Source: SIG455 sp045646385 (GTDB taxonomy: Bacteria; Bacillota; Clostridia; UMGS1810). From it: a stretch of DNA of 50,426 bases. Of this stretch, positions 32,142 to 42,023 are shown in pieces. The notes beneath the pieces were generated by a model. The model had not been told where the DNA came from. It ran no database searches and saw only the letters and a program-made list of their open reading frames with translations. The position numbers and the translations under genes were made by a program. Numbering within the stretch: position 1 is the first letter of the stretch; each line of letters starts with the position of its first letter. The stretch lies in contig JAZRKQ010000021.1 in assembly GCA_045646385.1 (NCBI GenBank), positions 1 through 50,426 on the forward strand. The letters are read 5' to 3'.

Positions 32142-33662
32142 TTGCTGAGAAAAATATTTAAAATTTTGTTCAACCGTATAAGCATAGTTGCTTTTCTGCT
32201 GTGTGTGCAGATAGGTTTTTTTATAATGCTTATGGTTTACGGTGCTAAAATTTCTCAGTATATCAACTGGGGGTTGACATTCCTTTCGCTTTTGGTAGTT
32301 CAGTATGTTGTAGACAGGGACGACTCACCCGAATTTAAACTGGCATGGTGCATACCCATACTTATATTCCCGATTTTCGGTGGTCTTCTTTACCTTATAA
32401 TAAAATTGCAGTCATCTAACGAAAAAGTCAAACTGAGCAAAGTGTCTAAACAACTGCTGCCGCCGCTTAATCAAAACGAGGACACTATGGAGGCTTTTTT
32501 TGCCGAAGACGCAGGTGCAGCACGTCAGGCGGCATATGTGTCGTCTTATGCGGGGTATCCTGTATATTCCAATTCTTCTGCAACATATCTGCATATAGGC
32601 GAGGAATTTTTCAAAAGACTTTTAGAAGAACTTGAAAAAGCCGAAAAGTTCATATTTATGGAATATTTTATAATTGCAAAAGGCCGTATGTGGGAGGTTA
32701 TTTTAGACGTTTTGGAGCAAAAGGTAAAAGAGGGCGTAGACGTGCGTGTTATGTACGATTCTATGGGTTCTCTGCTTTTGCTTCCAAGTGAGTATTACAA
32801 GCAACTTAACGAAAAAGGAATCAAGTGCATTGAGTTTAACAAATTCCGTCCCGTTATGTCGGCAATTCAGAATAACCGTGACCACCGCAAAATCTGCGTT
32901 ATAGACGGCAAGGTGGCATTTACGGGCGGCATAAACTTAGGCGATGAATATATAAACGAGCACGACCGTTGCGGACATTGGAAAGACAACGGTGTTATGA
33001 TTAAAGGCGAGGCGGTGGTGAGTTTTACAAATATGTTCCTTGAAATGTGGAACAGTTTCAGTTTTTCTGTTGACAACCGCGACTATCTGGATTATTCTTA
33101 TACTGTGGAAAGTGACGGCTACATAATGCCGTATGCCGATGTTCCGGGTGATGACGAACGCGTTTGCGAGTCGGTTTACTTAAACCTTATCAGCCGTGCA
33201 AATACGTATCTTTACATTACCACCCCGTATTTTATAGTTGGCGAGGAGTTTATAACCGCATTGGAACTTGCCGCAAAAGGCGGTGTAGACGTACGCATTA
33301 TAACTCCCCATATATGGGACAAGCGTTTTGTGCATATAACAACACGTTCGTACTACGAGAGACTTATAAAAGCAGGTGTGCGTGTGTATGAGTATACGCC
33401 CGGATTTGTTCATGCAAAAACTTTTCTTTGCGACGGAAAAATTGCAACTGTCGGAACAGCAAATCTTGACTACAGAAGTCTTTATCTGCACTATGAGTGC
33501 GGTGCATGGCTATATAACTGCAAATGCATAGAGAATATCAAAAACGACATTCTGGCAACAATGGAAAAATCACACGAAATAACTTATGAAGAATGTAGGA
33601 ATCAGCCGATATTTACACGCATTGCCCAGAGCCTTATGAGGCCATTTACCCCGCTTTTTTAA
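32142..33662 (+). CDS. cls: Cardiolipin synthase
   Basis: A membrane phospholipase-D-type enzyme that condenses two phosphatidylglycerols. The 506 residues begin with two transmembrane helices (about 10-33 and 38-85 region). The two HKD catalytic motifs are HRKICVID (about 246) and HAKTFLCD (about 423), each followed by GG/GT-N-LD. It starts at TTG 32142 with AGAGGGTGG upstream, 12 bp after polA, so it is likely co-transcribed. Confidence 0.93.
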   Translation: MLRKIFKILFNRISIVAFLLCVQIGFFIMLMVYGAKISQYINWGLTFLSLLVVQYVVDRDDSPEFKLAWCIPILIFPIFGGLLYLIIKLQSSNEKVKLSKVSKQLLPPLNQNEDTMEAFFAEDAGAARQAAYVSSYAGYPVYSNSSATYLHIGEEFFKRLLEELEKAEKFIFMEYFIIAKGRMWEVILDVLEQKVKEGVDVRVMYDSMGSLLLLPSEYYKQLNEKGIKCIEFNKFRPVMSAIQNNRDHRKICVIDGKVAFTGGINLGDEYINEHDRCGHWKDNGVMIKGEAVVSFTNMFLEMWNSFSFSVDNRDYLDYSYTVESDGYIMPYADVPGDDERVCESVYLNLISRANTYLYITTPYFIVGEEFITALELAAKGGVDVRIITPHIWDKRFVHITTRSYYERLIKAGVRVYEYTPGFVHAKTFLCDGKIATVGTANLDYRSLYLHYECGAWLYNCKCIENIKNDILATMEKSHEITYEECRNQPIFTRIAQSLMRPFTPLF

Positions 33663-33697
33663 AAATTTTATTCATATATTTTAGGAGGAATCACATC

Positions 33698-34243
33698 ATG
33701 AACACAAAAAAATTAACACTCACAGCACTTTTAACAGCGCTTGCCATTGTTATTCCTATGGTAATGCCTATTAAAGTGGTTATGCCGCCGTTTTCGGCTA
33801 CGCTGGCATCACACACACCGCTTATTATAGCGATGTTTATATCGCCTATGGCGGCTATAATAACATCTCTCGGCTCAGCGATTGGATTTTTATTCTCGCT
33901 CGGTCCGGTGGTATCGGCAAGAGCAGCAATGCACGTGATTTTTGCATTGGTTGGCGCTCTTATGATTCGCAAACGCATGAACTTTTTCCTTACTGTTTTG
34001 GTAACTCTTGTGCTTCATACATTATCCGATATGGGCATTGTATGGGTTATTGCCACACTTTTTGGCATGAACAATATTTTAAGCGAGCAGGCAATGGGTA
34101 CTGTTCAGTGGATTATCGGTATAGGTACATCAATCCATCATATTGTTGACTATGCTGTTGCAATGGTTATTGTTATGCCGCTTTCAAAAGCATTTTCGGA
34201 TATGTTCTCGCACACAATTAAAGGTAAAGACTTACATATATAA
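33698..34243 (+). CDS. Small integral membrane protein, ECF-transporter S-component-like
   Basis: A 181-residue hydrophobic protein with about five or six membrane helices. The N-terminal KKLTLTALLTALAIVIP start and the PPFSATLASHTPLIIAMFISP and ARAAMHVIFALVGAL segments resemble substrate-binding S components of energy-coupling-factor vitamin transporters. The substrate cannot be told, and no EcfA/EcfT genes or vitamin riboswitch lie nearby. TAGGAGGA supplies the ribosome site. It is followed 25 bp later by murT. Confidence 0.6.
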   Translation: MNTKKLTLTALLTALAIVIPMVMPIKVVMPPFSATLASHTPLIIAMFISPMAAIITSLGSAIGFLFSLGPVVSARAAMHVIFALVGALMIRKRMNFFLTVLVTLVLHTLSDMGIVWVIATLFGMNNILSEQAMGTVQWIIGIGTSIHHIVDYAVAMVIVMPLSKAFSDMFSHTIKGKDLHI

Positions 34244-34268
34244 CTAATAAAGGTAAGGATTTGCACAT

Positions 34269-35603
34269 ATGAGAAGATTAAGAATTATACTTGCAACTTT
34301 AGCAGGAAAACTGCTTATTTTTGCAGGACGTGTTATGGGCAAAAAAGGCTCGTACACTCCCGGTGTGGTTGCGCTTAAAATTTATCCCGATATATTACGC
34401 CATCTCTCATCTCAGGTCAGGGGAGAGATAGTGTTTGTATGCGGTACAAACGGAAAAACCACTACGAACAACCTTTTGTGTTCCCTGCTTGAGTCAAGCA
34501 GAAAAAAAGTTGTTTGTAACAAGGTCGGCGCCAATATGCTGGCAGGTGTTGCGTGCTCGTTTATTGAGGCTGCATCGGTTTTTGGAAATCTCGATGCCGA
34601 TTATGCATCTATTGAATGTGACGAGGCATCGCTTCGCCACGCAGTAAAGCATATGCGTGCAGACAAGGTGGTTATAACAAACCTTTTCCGCGACCAACTT
34701 GACCGTTATGGTGAGATAGAAGATACTATAGGTCTTTTGAATGAGGCTTTTGAATACGTGGGCGATACCACGCTTATTCTAAACGGCGACGATCCTATGA
34801 GTTCAACATTCGGTATCGGCAGAAGAGCCGTATACTACGGCATAAGCCAGAACTGCAACGAAGATGTAAAAGAAACAAACGAGGGCAGATTCTGTACGGT
34901 TTGCGGTGCAGATATTAAGTATAACTACTACCACTACAGCCAACTTGGCGACTGGTACTGCTCAGGCTGTGATTTTAAACGTCCGCATATAGACTACTCG
35001 GCAGACAATATTGATTTAGACGGCAAACTTGCGTTTGATATAAACGGAGATGTTCGTCTTGACCTTAACTACAGAGGTTTTTATAACATCTACAATGTTT
35101 TGGCGGCATATGCTGCTTACGATATGCTCGGTTTAAAAAACGAGAATATCAACAGTGTGCTTGGTGCATACAAACCTCAGATAGGACGTATGGAACCGTT
35201 TGAGGTTAACGGCAAACTTACAATATTAAACCTTGCCAAAAACCCTGCAGGGTTTAATCAGGCGATTGCAACTTTAGCGGCAGACAAACGCACAAAAGAC
35301 GTGCTTATAGCGATTAACGACTGCCCGTCCGACGGAATGGATATATCGTGGATATGGGACGTTGACTTTGAAAAACTTGGAGAAGTCGGTGTAAAATCCA
35401 TATTTGCATCAGGTGAGAGAAAGGCAGACACCGCCTTGCGCTTAAAATACGCAGGTTTTGATAATGTTGAAACTGTTGATATTACCGCCGACACCTTGCG
35501 CCGTATTGCAAGCGGCGAGGGTGAGGTGTGCTATCTGCTGGTTAACTACACCGTGCTTTTCGGCACACAGAATATACTTAAAACAATTTCTGATAAAGGA
35601 TGA
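34269..35603 (+). CDS. murT: Lipid II isoglutaminyl synthase, MurT subunit
   Basis: With GatD it amidates the D-Glu of lipid II. The 444-residue Mur-ligase-fold protein has the ATP loop CGTNGKTTTNNLL (about residue 58), a four-Cys zinc insertion (CTVC ... CSGC, about 210-236) typical of MurT, and the C-terminal DUF1727 domain with NDCPSDGMDISWIWDVDFE carrying the catalytic Asp region. Directly followed by gatD. Confidence 0.95.
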   Translation: MRRLRIILATLAGKLLIFAGRVMGKKGSYTPGVVALKIYPDILRHLSSQVRGEIVFVCGTNGKTTTNNLLCSLLESSRKKVVCNKVGANMLAGVACSFIEAASVFGNLDADYASIECDEASLRHAVKHMRADKVVITNLFRDQLDRYGEIEDTIGLLNEAFEYVGDTTLILNGDDPMSSTFGIGRRAVYYGISQNCNEDVKETNEGRFCTVCGADIKYNYYHYSQLGDWYCSGCDFKRPHIDYSADNIDLDGKLAFDINGDVRLDLNYRGFYNIYNVLAAYAAYDMLGLKNENINSVLGAYKPQIGRMEPFEVNGKLTILNLAKNPAGFNQAIATLAADKRTKDVLIAINDCPSDGMDISWIWDVDFEKLGEVGVKSIFASGERKADTALRLKYAGFDNVETVDITADTLRRIASGEGEVCYLLVNYTVLFGTQNILKTISDKG

Positions 35604-35612
35604 GTTGATATA

Positions 35613-36329
35613 ATGAAAATCACCATTGCACATCTTTATCCCGATATGCTCAATCTCTACGGGGATTCGGGCAATATCGCCACATTAAAGTACCGCCTTG
35701 AGGCGCGCGGCATAGATGCTTTAGTTAAAGCATATGCTATAGAAGATGATATCGATTTTGAAAATACCGACATAATATTTATCGGTGGCGGCGGAGAGCG
35801 TGAGCAACTTGCCGTAAGCAACAGGCTTAAAGAATTATCTTCGGATTTAAAAGCGTATGCAGAAAACGGTGGAGTAATACTTGCCGTTTGCGGCGGCTTT
35901 GAGGTGCTTGGAAAGTTATATAAAACTGAGTCGGCAACTATTGAGGGCGCAGGCGTTCTGGATATAACCACGCAATACGCAGACAACAAGTCCGTAGGGA
36001 ACATTGTTATTAAAAGCGATATTATAGGTACGACCATTGTCGGCTTTGAAAACCACAGCGGCAGTGTGGATATAGGCACTCATACACCTCTTGGTAAAGT
36101 TTTAGCCGGTGTTGGTCATGACGGCAAAGGCGCAGAGGGTGTAATATATAAAAATGTTATTGCCACATATCTGCATGGTCCGTTGCTACCCAAAAACCCC
36201 GTGCTGGCAGATTATATCCTCGCAAAAGCAATTGAAAAAAGATATGGCTCAGCCGAACTTGCACCGCTTGACGATACGCTTGAAATTGCCGCACACAATT
36301 ACGCAGTTGGGAGATTTGCATCTGAATGA
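35613..36329 (+). CDS. gatD: Lipid II isoglutaminyl synthase, glutaminase subunit GatD
   Basis: A class I glutamine amidotransferase that feeds ammonia to MurT. The 238 residues show the nucleophile C93 in AVCGGFEVLG, the catalytic His in TYLHGPLLPKNP (about 188) and the GatD-typical LYPDMLNLYGDSGN start. The stop codon overlaps the next gene's ATG (ATGA). Confidence 0.95.
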   Translation: MKITIAHLYPDMLNLYGDSGNIATLKYRLEARGIDALVKAYAIEDDIDFENTDIIFIGGGGEREQLAVSNRLKELSSDLKAYAENGGVILAVCGGFEVLGKLYKTESATIEGAGVLDITTQYADNKSVGNIVIKSDIIGTTIVGFENHSGSVDIGTHTPLGKVLAGVGHDGKGAEGVIYKNVIATYLHGPLLPKNPVLADYILAKAIEKRYGSAELAPLDDTLEIAAHNYAVGRFASE

Positions 36330-36865
36330 GAAAATTTATAAAAATAGGTTCGGTTATTGTACTGCTTGTCATACTTGCCGGACTTTCCGTACCGTTTGTT
36401 TTAAAAACGCTGTACCCGTTAAAGTACGAGGACAGTATAAATAAATACAGCGAAAAATATAATCTTGACAAATACCTCGTGATGGGTGTTATAAGCGCAG
36501 AAAGCAGATTCTCCGAAGATGCCGTAAGCCATAAATCCGCAAAAGGGCTTATGCAACTTAAAGACGACACCGCATATTGGTGTGCCGAAAAGTATGGCAT
36601 TAAAGGTGAGATTTACGAAGCAGAGGTAAATATTGAAATAGGCTGTGCTTATTTAAGATACTTACTTGATTTGTTTGGCGAGGATACAGAAAATGCCCTT
36701 GCCGCATATAACGCAGGGCAGGGCAATGTTAAAAAGTGGCTTGCCAATACCCGTTTCAGTACGGACGGCAAAAATTTAGACACAATCCCCTATGTGGAAA
36801 CACGTGACTATGTATTGCGTGTGCAAAGACGGGCACAGATTTATAAAAATATATATGGGAAATAA
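36326..36865 (+). CDS. Lytic transglycosylase (SLT domain), membrane-anchored
   Basis: Cleaves peptidoglycan glycan strands. The 179 residues have one N-terminal membrane helix (about 8-27) and an SLT core: catalytic E59 in ISAESRFSEDAVS, KGLMQL, and AYNAGQGNVKKWL. Overlaps gatD by 4 nt, so it is coupled to the lipid II amidation pair; wall synthesis and remodelling are expressed together. Confidence 0.92.
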   Translation: MRKFIKIGSVIVLLVILAGLSVPFVLKTLYPLKYEDSINKYSEKYNLDKYLVMGVISAESRFSEDAVSHKSAKGLMQLKDDTAYWCAEKYGIKGEIYEAEVNIEIGCAYLRYLLDLFGEDTENALAAYNAGQGNVKKWLANTRFSTDGKNLDTIPYVETRDYVLRVQRRAQIYKNIYGK

Positions 36866-36898
36866 AAAAGCAGAATGTACTCATTCTGCTTTTTTATT
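36864..36898. terminator. Bidirectional terminator between the transglycosylase and uppP
   Basis: A 13-bp stem AAAAAAGCAGAAT/ATTCTGCTTTTTT with a 6-nt loop and T/A runs on each side, between convergent genes. Confidence 0.93.
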
Positions 36899-37726
36899 TT
36901 ATGCACCAATCATTAGTTTAATCAAGCCAAAGGCAATAACCACAATACCGAGTACAATTCTGTACCAGCCGAAAACTTTGAAATCGTGCTTACGTACATA
37001 GTTTACAAGGAATTTAACCGATGCCATAGATACTATGTATGCAGTTACCATACCTGTTAAAAGAAGTCCCCATTCCGTTGCGCTCATAATATAGTCGTTT
37101 GTTACGATTTTTAAAAAACTTACTCCGAACATTACGGGTATTGCAAGAAAGAACGAAAATTCTGCCGCTATGCCCCTTGATGTGCCAACCAGCATTGCGC
37201 CGAGTATTGTTGCGCCTGAACGTGATGTTCCGGGCACGATGGAAAGCACCTGAAATAGTCCTATAAGAATCGCTGTTTTATAACTCATATCGTTCATTGA
37301 GGTTACTGTAGGCTTCTTTTGCTTTTTTTCAATAAATATAAACGCAATTCCGTATATGATAAGCATAGCGCCTACTACGGTTGGTGTGGAGAATGTGTCC
37401 ATAAAATCATTCAGCAACAACCCTATAACTGCGGCAGGTATGCAGGCAATTATCACTTTAAACCACATCTGCCATGTATCCTTTTTCTCACGAACTGTTT
37501 TAGACGGCGCAAACGGATTCAGTTTTTTAAAATACAAAGTTGCAATAGCCAGTATTGCGCCGAGTTGTATTACATACAGATAAATCTGCGAGCCGAAAAA
37601 GCCTGTGTCTGTGCCCATAAGGTCGTTGAAAATTATCATATGCCCCGTACTGCTTATGGGAAGCCACTCCGTGATGCCCTCCACAATTCCTAAGAATACA
37701 GATTTCAAAAATTCAATAAACTGCAT
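36899..37726 (-). CDS. uppP: Undecaprenyl-diphosphatase
   Basis: Recycles the lipid carrier by dephosphorylating undecaprenyl-PP at the membrane. The 275-residue BacA-type polytopic protein carries the catalytic motifs VEGITEWLPISSTGH (residues 15-29) and VPGTSRSGATI (about 165). It follows the DUF6273 fusion gene by 4 bp. Overproduction of this family gives bacitracin tolerance in other species. Confidence 0.95.
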   Translation of the reverse strand: MQFIEFLKSVFLGIVEGITEWLPISSTGHMIIFNDLMGTDTGFFGSQIYLYVIQLGAILAIATLYFKKLNPFAPSKTVREKKDTWQMWFKVIIACIPAAVIGLLLNDFMDTFSTPTVVGAMLIIYGIAFIFIEKKQKKPTVTSMNDMSYKTAILIGLFQVLSIVPGTSRSGATILGAMLVGTSRGIAAEFSFFLAIPVMFGVSFLKIVTNDYIMSATEWGLLLTGMVTAYIVSMASVKFLVNYVRKHDFKVFGWYRIVLGIVVIAFGLIKLMIGA

Positions 37727-37730
37727 AAAA

Positions 37731-39812
37731 TCAATTCCTTTCTATTGTTATAACAGGACGTATACCCATTTTTTGCGATGCATCGCAGTATACGGGCACG
37801 CCGTTTTTATCTATATACCTTACCATGCTGTCTGATGCTCCGTAGGGGTCTGTGGTATAAAAATCTTTGTCTGCTTTGTCAAATTCGCCTTTAGCATACG
37901 AGTACAGGACGGGGAGCGTAACTTTGTCTTCTGCTAAAATTCTGTATGTTGCACCCTGCATATCTGCACTCTTTATGCGTGATGCTCTCCAGAACGGTGC
38001 GTGATGACCAAACTGTGCAAGGTGTGAGTTGTTTTGCGATAAAGTTACCTCTTGAACTGTCGGACGTATGCGTGCAAGTTCGTCGTTTGTAAACTCTTTT
38101 AAAAAGTCACCGTTGAGGTATTCTTTTATGTCACTTTCCGTCCACAGGTTAGAGCCAAACTCACCGTCCGTATCAAATGGTGCTTCAAAAAGAACATCTT
38201 TTGATATCAGCGTTAAATTGTTGTCCATCTTACTCATAACCAGCCATTGTATCGGCTCACCGTTATATGTGCCGAAAGTAACGGTTTGTTCGTCAGACGG
38301 AATATTTAAAAGTGCTACAACCGCAACTGCACCGAGAGTTATACCGACAGATTTTTTTGTAAAGGGTATTATAGTTACTGCTGACATAATACCTATAAAC
38401 AATGCAATGTCTGTTAAATGTATAAACAGATACATATGTTTTAAAAGGTCTGCCTCGCCATTGCCTGCAATCGGCAACAGTATGTTTGCCCATATTCCGC
38501 ACGCAAGCAGAAGAAGCATCGACAAAACTTGCAAAGGTTTAAAATACTTTTTGTTTATGATTAAGTAAATTGTTAATATCAACGAAATTATAGCGAATAT
38601 AAAAAGTGCCGGAAGAACAATGTACGGATTTGTAAAAATACTCTCTCCGCCGCGCAGATTACTCCAAATACTGAATTTATCCGTCTGCCCCATACGTGTG
38701 TGGGGTGATGAACCTAAATATATAGGGCGTATGGCAACGCTTTCACGGATTGCTATTGCGGATTTTTTAATAAAACGCACAGGGTGTTTTGCATAGAACA
38801 GAACGGCATCAAGTTTTCCGATTTTATCATAGAAATTACTGCGAAATTCCTTATCTGTGATGTCTATTGGGTATTCGCCCATATATGCGTGTGTATTTGC
38901 AAGATATTTGTACTCTGCCGGAAGACCGAGTTCAGCCAAATCCTCGTGGGCTGTGGTGCTTTCTTTTAAAATGCCGTAAAAAACAGTTTGGTACGTGGTT
39001 TGCTCGTTCATCCACGATGGGATGGAAATATACATAACTGCAAGAGAAACTGCTACGGCAACTGCACCTGCTGAAAAGATGTATTTATGTAATCTTTTCA
39101 TATTCGGTAAAAATACAAATAGTGCTAACACAGAAAGCAAAGCAAGCGGAATATTTGCAAGTTTTGAGCCTGCGAAAAAGTATATTGATAAAATAAGTAT
39201 TATTATATTCGGTATATTTATACGCTTGTCGATAAACGCAAGGATTATACCGAGTATAAGAGTAAGCGTTACAAACTGCAATCCCTCGCCGTAAAGACTG
39301 TTAAAATAAAGCAGATGCCCTGCATCACAGAACATAATGATAAACAATATAGATGCAATTATCTGATGCAGAGGTTTTTTAAAGAAATATATTATAAGGT
39401 ACGCGCCGTATGCCAGTATTGCTATGTAAAGCACTGCAAGGTAAAAAATATCGTAATGTGCAATAGAATTACCCGTTATAATATTTGCAACATAATTTAA
39501 AAACTTAGATGCTTTTATAAATACAAAATGCGGAGATTTATAAAGATACTCGCCCTCAACAGTGGCAAACAATGATGATACTATATTGTCCTTATCAATA
39601 TCCATTATATAGTATCTTTTAAAAACGTATCTGTTATCAGTTGCATCTGACATTGTAAGCCCGTTTGCATCCATCACACGGTAAAAGTCGCCGTTGTTGG
39701 AAAGGCCCCTGCCGCCGTCTGTAAAAAGCAGGGCGCAGCAGACTATACAAACGAGTATCGCACAAGTAATTGCTATAATTCGTCTTGAATTGCTTTTAAT
39801 ATGATTAATCAT
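37731..39812 (-). CDS. Polytopic membrane protein with C-terminal DUF6273 domain
   Basis: A 693-residue protein. The first about 510 residues hold some ten or eleven predicted membrane helices with a large extracytoplasmic loop (about 260-360), a layout like membrane glycosyltransferases or O-antigen-type proteins, though I see no catalytic motif I can name. The last about 180 residues form a DUF6273 domain (FGTYNGEPIQWLVMSK ... IRPVITIE), usually found on secreted clostridial proteins. The fusion is unusual. It overlaps coaE by 4 nt and precedes uppP by 4 bp, so it belongs to their operon. Function unknown. Confidence 0.8.
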   Translation of the reverse strand: MINHIKSNSRRIIAITCAILVCIVCCALLFTDGGRGLSNNGDFYRVMDANGLTMSDATDNRYVFKRYYIMDIDKDNIVSSLFATVEGEYLYKSPHFVFIKASKFLNYVANIITGNSIAHYDIFYLAVLYIAILAYGAYLIIYFFKKPLHQIIASILFIIMFCDAGHLLYFNSLYGEGLQFVTLTLILGIILAFIDKRINIPNIIILILSIYFFAGSKLANIPLALLSVLALFVFLPNMKRLHKYIFSAGAVAVAVSLAVMYISIPSWMNEQTTYQTVFYGILKESTTAHEDLAELGLPAEYKYLANTHAYMGEYPIDITDKEFRSNFYDKIGKLDAVLFYAKHPVRFIKKSAIAIRESVAIRPIYLGSSPHTRMGQTDKFSIWSNLRGGESIFTNPYIVLPALFIFAIISLILTIYLIINKKYFKPLQVLSMLLLLACGIWANILLPIAGNGEADLLKHMYLFIHLTDIALFIGIMSAVTIIPFTKKSVGITLGAVAVVALLNIPSDEQTVTFGTYNGEPIQWLVMSKMDNNLTLISKDVLFEAPFDTDGEFGSNLWTESDIKEYLNGDFLKEFTNDELARIRPTVQEVTLSQNNSHLAQFGHHAPFWRASRIKSADMQGATYRILAEDKVTLPVLYSYAKGEFDKADKDFYTTDPYGASDSMVRYIDKNGVPVYCDASQKMGIRPVITIERN

Positions 39813-40396
39813 TGTACACCTCCCTGTAAGAGATGTATAATATCTTTTGTTTTTTTCTCAAGTTCCTCTGCCGTGCCGTTGTTTTCTATTATATAAGTAC
39901 AGTTTTTAACAAAGAAGTCGTTACTATGTTGTTTGGCAAGTCTTGCGGCGGCAGTTTCAAATGATATACCGTCACGGGCTGATATGCGCTTTATAAGTAT
40001 ATCGTCATCTGCTATTACGCCTATGGTTGCATCACATCTTTTATGAAGATTAGCCTCGAACAAAAGCGGAGCATCGATTAAAATATCTCCGTCCGATTCA
40101 GCAATGATGCGCTCAATTTCTGCCAATATATATTTATGGGTGATTGAAGTTAAGGTTTTAAGTTTATCTTTGTCGTAAAAAACAATTTCTCCGAGGGCAC
40201 GTCTGTTAAGAGAGCCGTCTGCAAGTAAAACACCGTTTCCGAAAGAGTCGGTAATCTCTTTAAGGCACGCAGAATCTGCCATAGTCACATTCCGTGACAC
40301 GGCATCTGAGTCTATAACGGTAAACCCGTATTGCGCAAAGATGTTAGATACATACGATTTGCCCGAGCCTGAGCGACCTGTAATACCTGCAATCAT
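39809..40396 (-). CDS. coaE: Dephospho-CoA kinase
   Basis: Last step of CoA synthesis. The 195 residues begin MIAGITGRSGSGKSYVS with a P-loop at 7-14; IDADAPLLFEANLH-like and DGISFETAAARLAKQ segments are family typical. ATG 40396 is chosen because GGGGTGAG precedes it; the longer in-frame start at 40423 adds residues not seen in CoaE. It overlaps the next gene by 4 nt. Confidence 0.93.
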   Translation of the reverse strand: MIAGITGRSGSGKSYVSNIFAQYGFTVIDSDAVSRNVTMADSACLKEITDSFGNGVLLADGSLNRRALGEIVFYDKDKLKTLTSITHKYILAEIERIIAESDGDILIDAPLLFEANLHKRCDATIGVIADDDILIKRISARDGISFETAAARLAKQHSNDFFVKNCTYIIENNGTAEELEKKTKDIIHLLQGGVQ

Positions 40397-40449
40397 AATC
40401 TCACCCCGATACAAGTATATCACAAGTCGGAGTAAATATCCACTATATT

Positions 40450-41328
40450 TTATTCACAAATCGGCATAAAATACTGTCCGTCAGGCTCCAAGGCAACGCA
40501 AACGGTGCAATATTCAAATTTTAATCCGTCGGGGCGGATATATACAGTGCAGTCGTCTATATGCTTTATGGGGTTGGGGGCTTTGTTTTCTATAGGTATT
40601 GCAAAGCATAGAATGTTATCATCTTTTTTTATGCCGAGCAGATAATGCCCGTACCTTGCAAAGCAGGACAGTACATCAGGGGTGTATATAATATGGTTAA
40701 AGCACGATATATCTACAGGGGGTTCGATAGATGTTACTCTGTACCACACAAATTCAAACGGCATATTGTGTGTAATTGTTTCGTATTTGTCCATTGCGTT
40801 GCGGATACATTTCATAATATTTTTATGAGTGTCGGGCGCATTGGCGGAAGATAGAGTAAACCGAAGATTGTGGAGTGCATCAATAGCGTTTTCTATAGGC
40901 GATTTAAGTTCGTCAGCAACCTCAAGATAGGACATATACGCAGGATTTTGCTCAAGAAATGAAAGTTTATTTTTAATATCGGACAAATCATCATTTTCTT
41001 CCACTTCCTGCTCACGAAGGTGGATATGCACAAGCGGGATAACCTCTTCCGTATAAACATTTTTTCGTACGATTTCGGCTGTGTCAAATTCTTCTGTAGT
41101 ATTTATAGTTTTGCTTAAACGGAAAGTATTGCCATCTGTTTCAGCCGTTCCGCAGTTTGTGGCGGTATCGGGAGAATCCGACGAAAGTAAGGTTAACTTT
41201 AGAACATCTGTTTCAGGCAATGGTGAGTCTGCCGTTATGTTCATATCTATAAAAATACCGTCAGCATAATTTAATGATATACTTCCAGATATGCCGTTTT
41301 GGGAAATTTCAAATATTTTTTCAGCCAT
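40450..41328 (-). CDS. Protein of unknown function
   Basis: A 292-residue acidic cytosolic protein with no signal peptide or membrane helix. The N-terminal half (MAEKIFEISQNGISGSISL...) looks beta-rich. The central part (about 115-190) looks helical. The C-terminal domain (FARYGHYLLGIKKDDNILCFAIPIE ... CTVCVALEPDGQYFMPICE) resembles a clostridial domain of unknown function (possibly DUF6128; unverified). ATG 41328 follows GAGGG by 5 nt. It lies between cwlD and coaE on the same strand and is probably co-transcribed with cwlD (9 bp apart), which hints at a spore or wall link only by context. Confidence 0.65.
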   Translation of the reverse strand: MAEKIFEISQNGISGSISLNYADGIFIDMNITADSPLPETDVLKLTLLSSDSPDTATNCGTAETDGNTFRLSKTINTTEEFDTAEIVRKNVYTEEVIPLVHIHLREQEVEENDDLSDIKNKLSFLEQNPAYMSYLEVADELKSPIENAIDALHNLRFTLSSANAPDTHKNIMKCIRNAMDKYETITHNMPFEFVWYRVTSIEPPVDISCFNHIIYTPDVLSCFARYGHYLLGIKKDDNILCFAIPIENKAPNPIKHIDDCTVYIRPDGLKFEYCTVCVALEPDGQYFMPICE

Positions 41329-41336
41329 ACATACCC

Positions 41337-42023
41337 TCACTCATTATCGAAATAAGATGTTATTCCTGCATAAACAGACCATGCCACTTTATCCTGATAG
41401 TCCGATTGCGTAAGAAGTTCCTCTTCTTCGGGGTTAGACAAAAATCCGCACTCGACTATCACGGAAGGCACATCGCTTTTCTTTAATATATAGATAGAGT
41501 TTTCTGCATTTTTTGCCACACGGTTGTTGTCGGGATTCAAAATATTGCGCATAGAGGACTGTATTGCCTCGCCGAGCGCCTTGCTCTTATCATCGGAAGA
41601 ATAAAACACCTGCGCGCCGCTGTATTTGGACTGAGAGAATTTGTTCATATGTATGCTTACAAATATGTCTGCCGCAGAAGTTTCTTTTATACTTTTTCTA
41701 AGGCGCATATCGTTTCGTTTGGTTTCGGCTATTGCGCTGTCGTCTGCACGTGTTACAATAACTGTTGCACCCGTCTGCTCTAAAAGTTTCTGCAGTTTTT
41801 GGGCAATTTTCAGATTAATGTCTTTTTCAGCAACTCCGGTTGTGCCTATAGCACCGCCATCGGAGGCACCATGCCCTGCATCAAGAACAATAACCTTATC
41901 CGAAACGGGAACTGCGTTTGCAGGCACAATATCTGCACGGTCTACCATATTAATTGTAACGGCAGACAGTATAACAGAAAGCGCCAGTATACATAAGTTT
42001 GAACGTTTTAAAACCACTATCAT
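41337..42023 (-). CDS. cwlD: N-acetylmuramoyl-L-alanine amidase CwlD
   Basis: Removes peptides from muramic acid so that muramic-delta-lactam can form in the spore cortex, which is needed for germination. The 228 residues match CwlD: N-terminal signal/anchor (about 8-27), then an Amidase_3 domain with zinc ligands H51 (DAGHGASDGG), E66 (VAEKD) and H125 (SIHMN), and catalytic E191 (VECGFLSNP). The Shine-Dalgarno AAGGAG forms the 3' arm of a perfect 11-bp hairpin, so translation may be modulated. No domains beyond the single amidase, as expected for CwlD. Confidence 0.88.
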   Translation of the reverse strand: MIVVLKRSNLCILALSVILSAVTINMVDRADIVPANAVPVSDKVIVLDAGHGASDGGAIGTTGVAEKDINLKIAQKLQKLLEQTGATVIVTRADDSAIAETKRNDMRLRKSIKETSAADIFVSIHMNKFSQSKYSGAQVFYSSDDKSKALGEAIQSSMRNILNPDNNRVAKNAENSIYILKKSDVPSVIVECGFLSNPEEEELLTQSDYQDKVAWSVYAGITSYFDNE

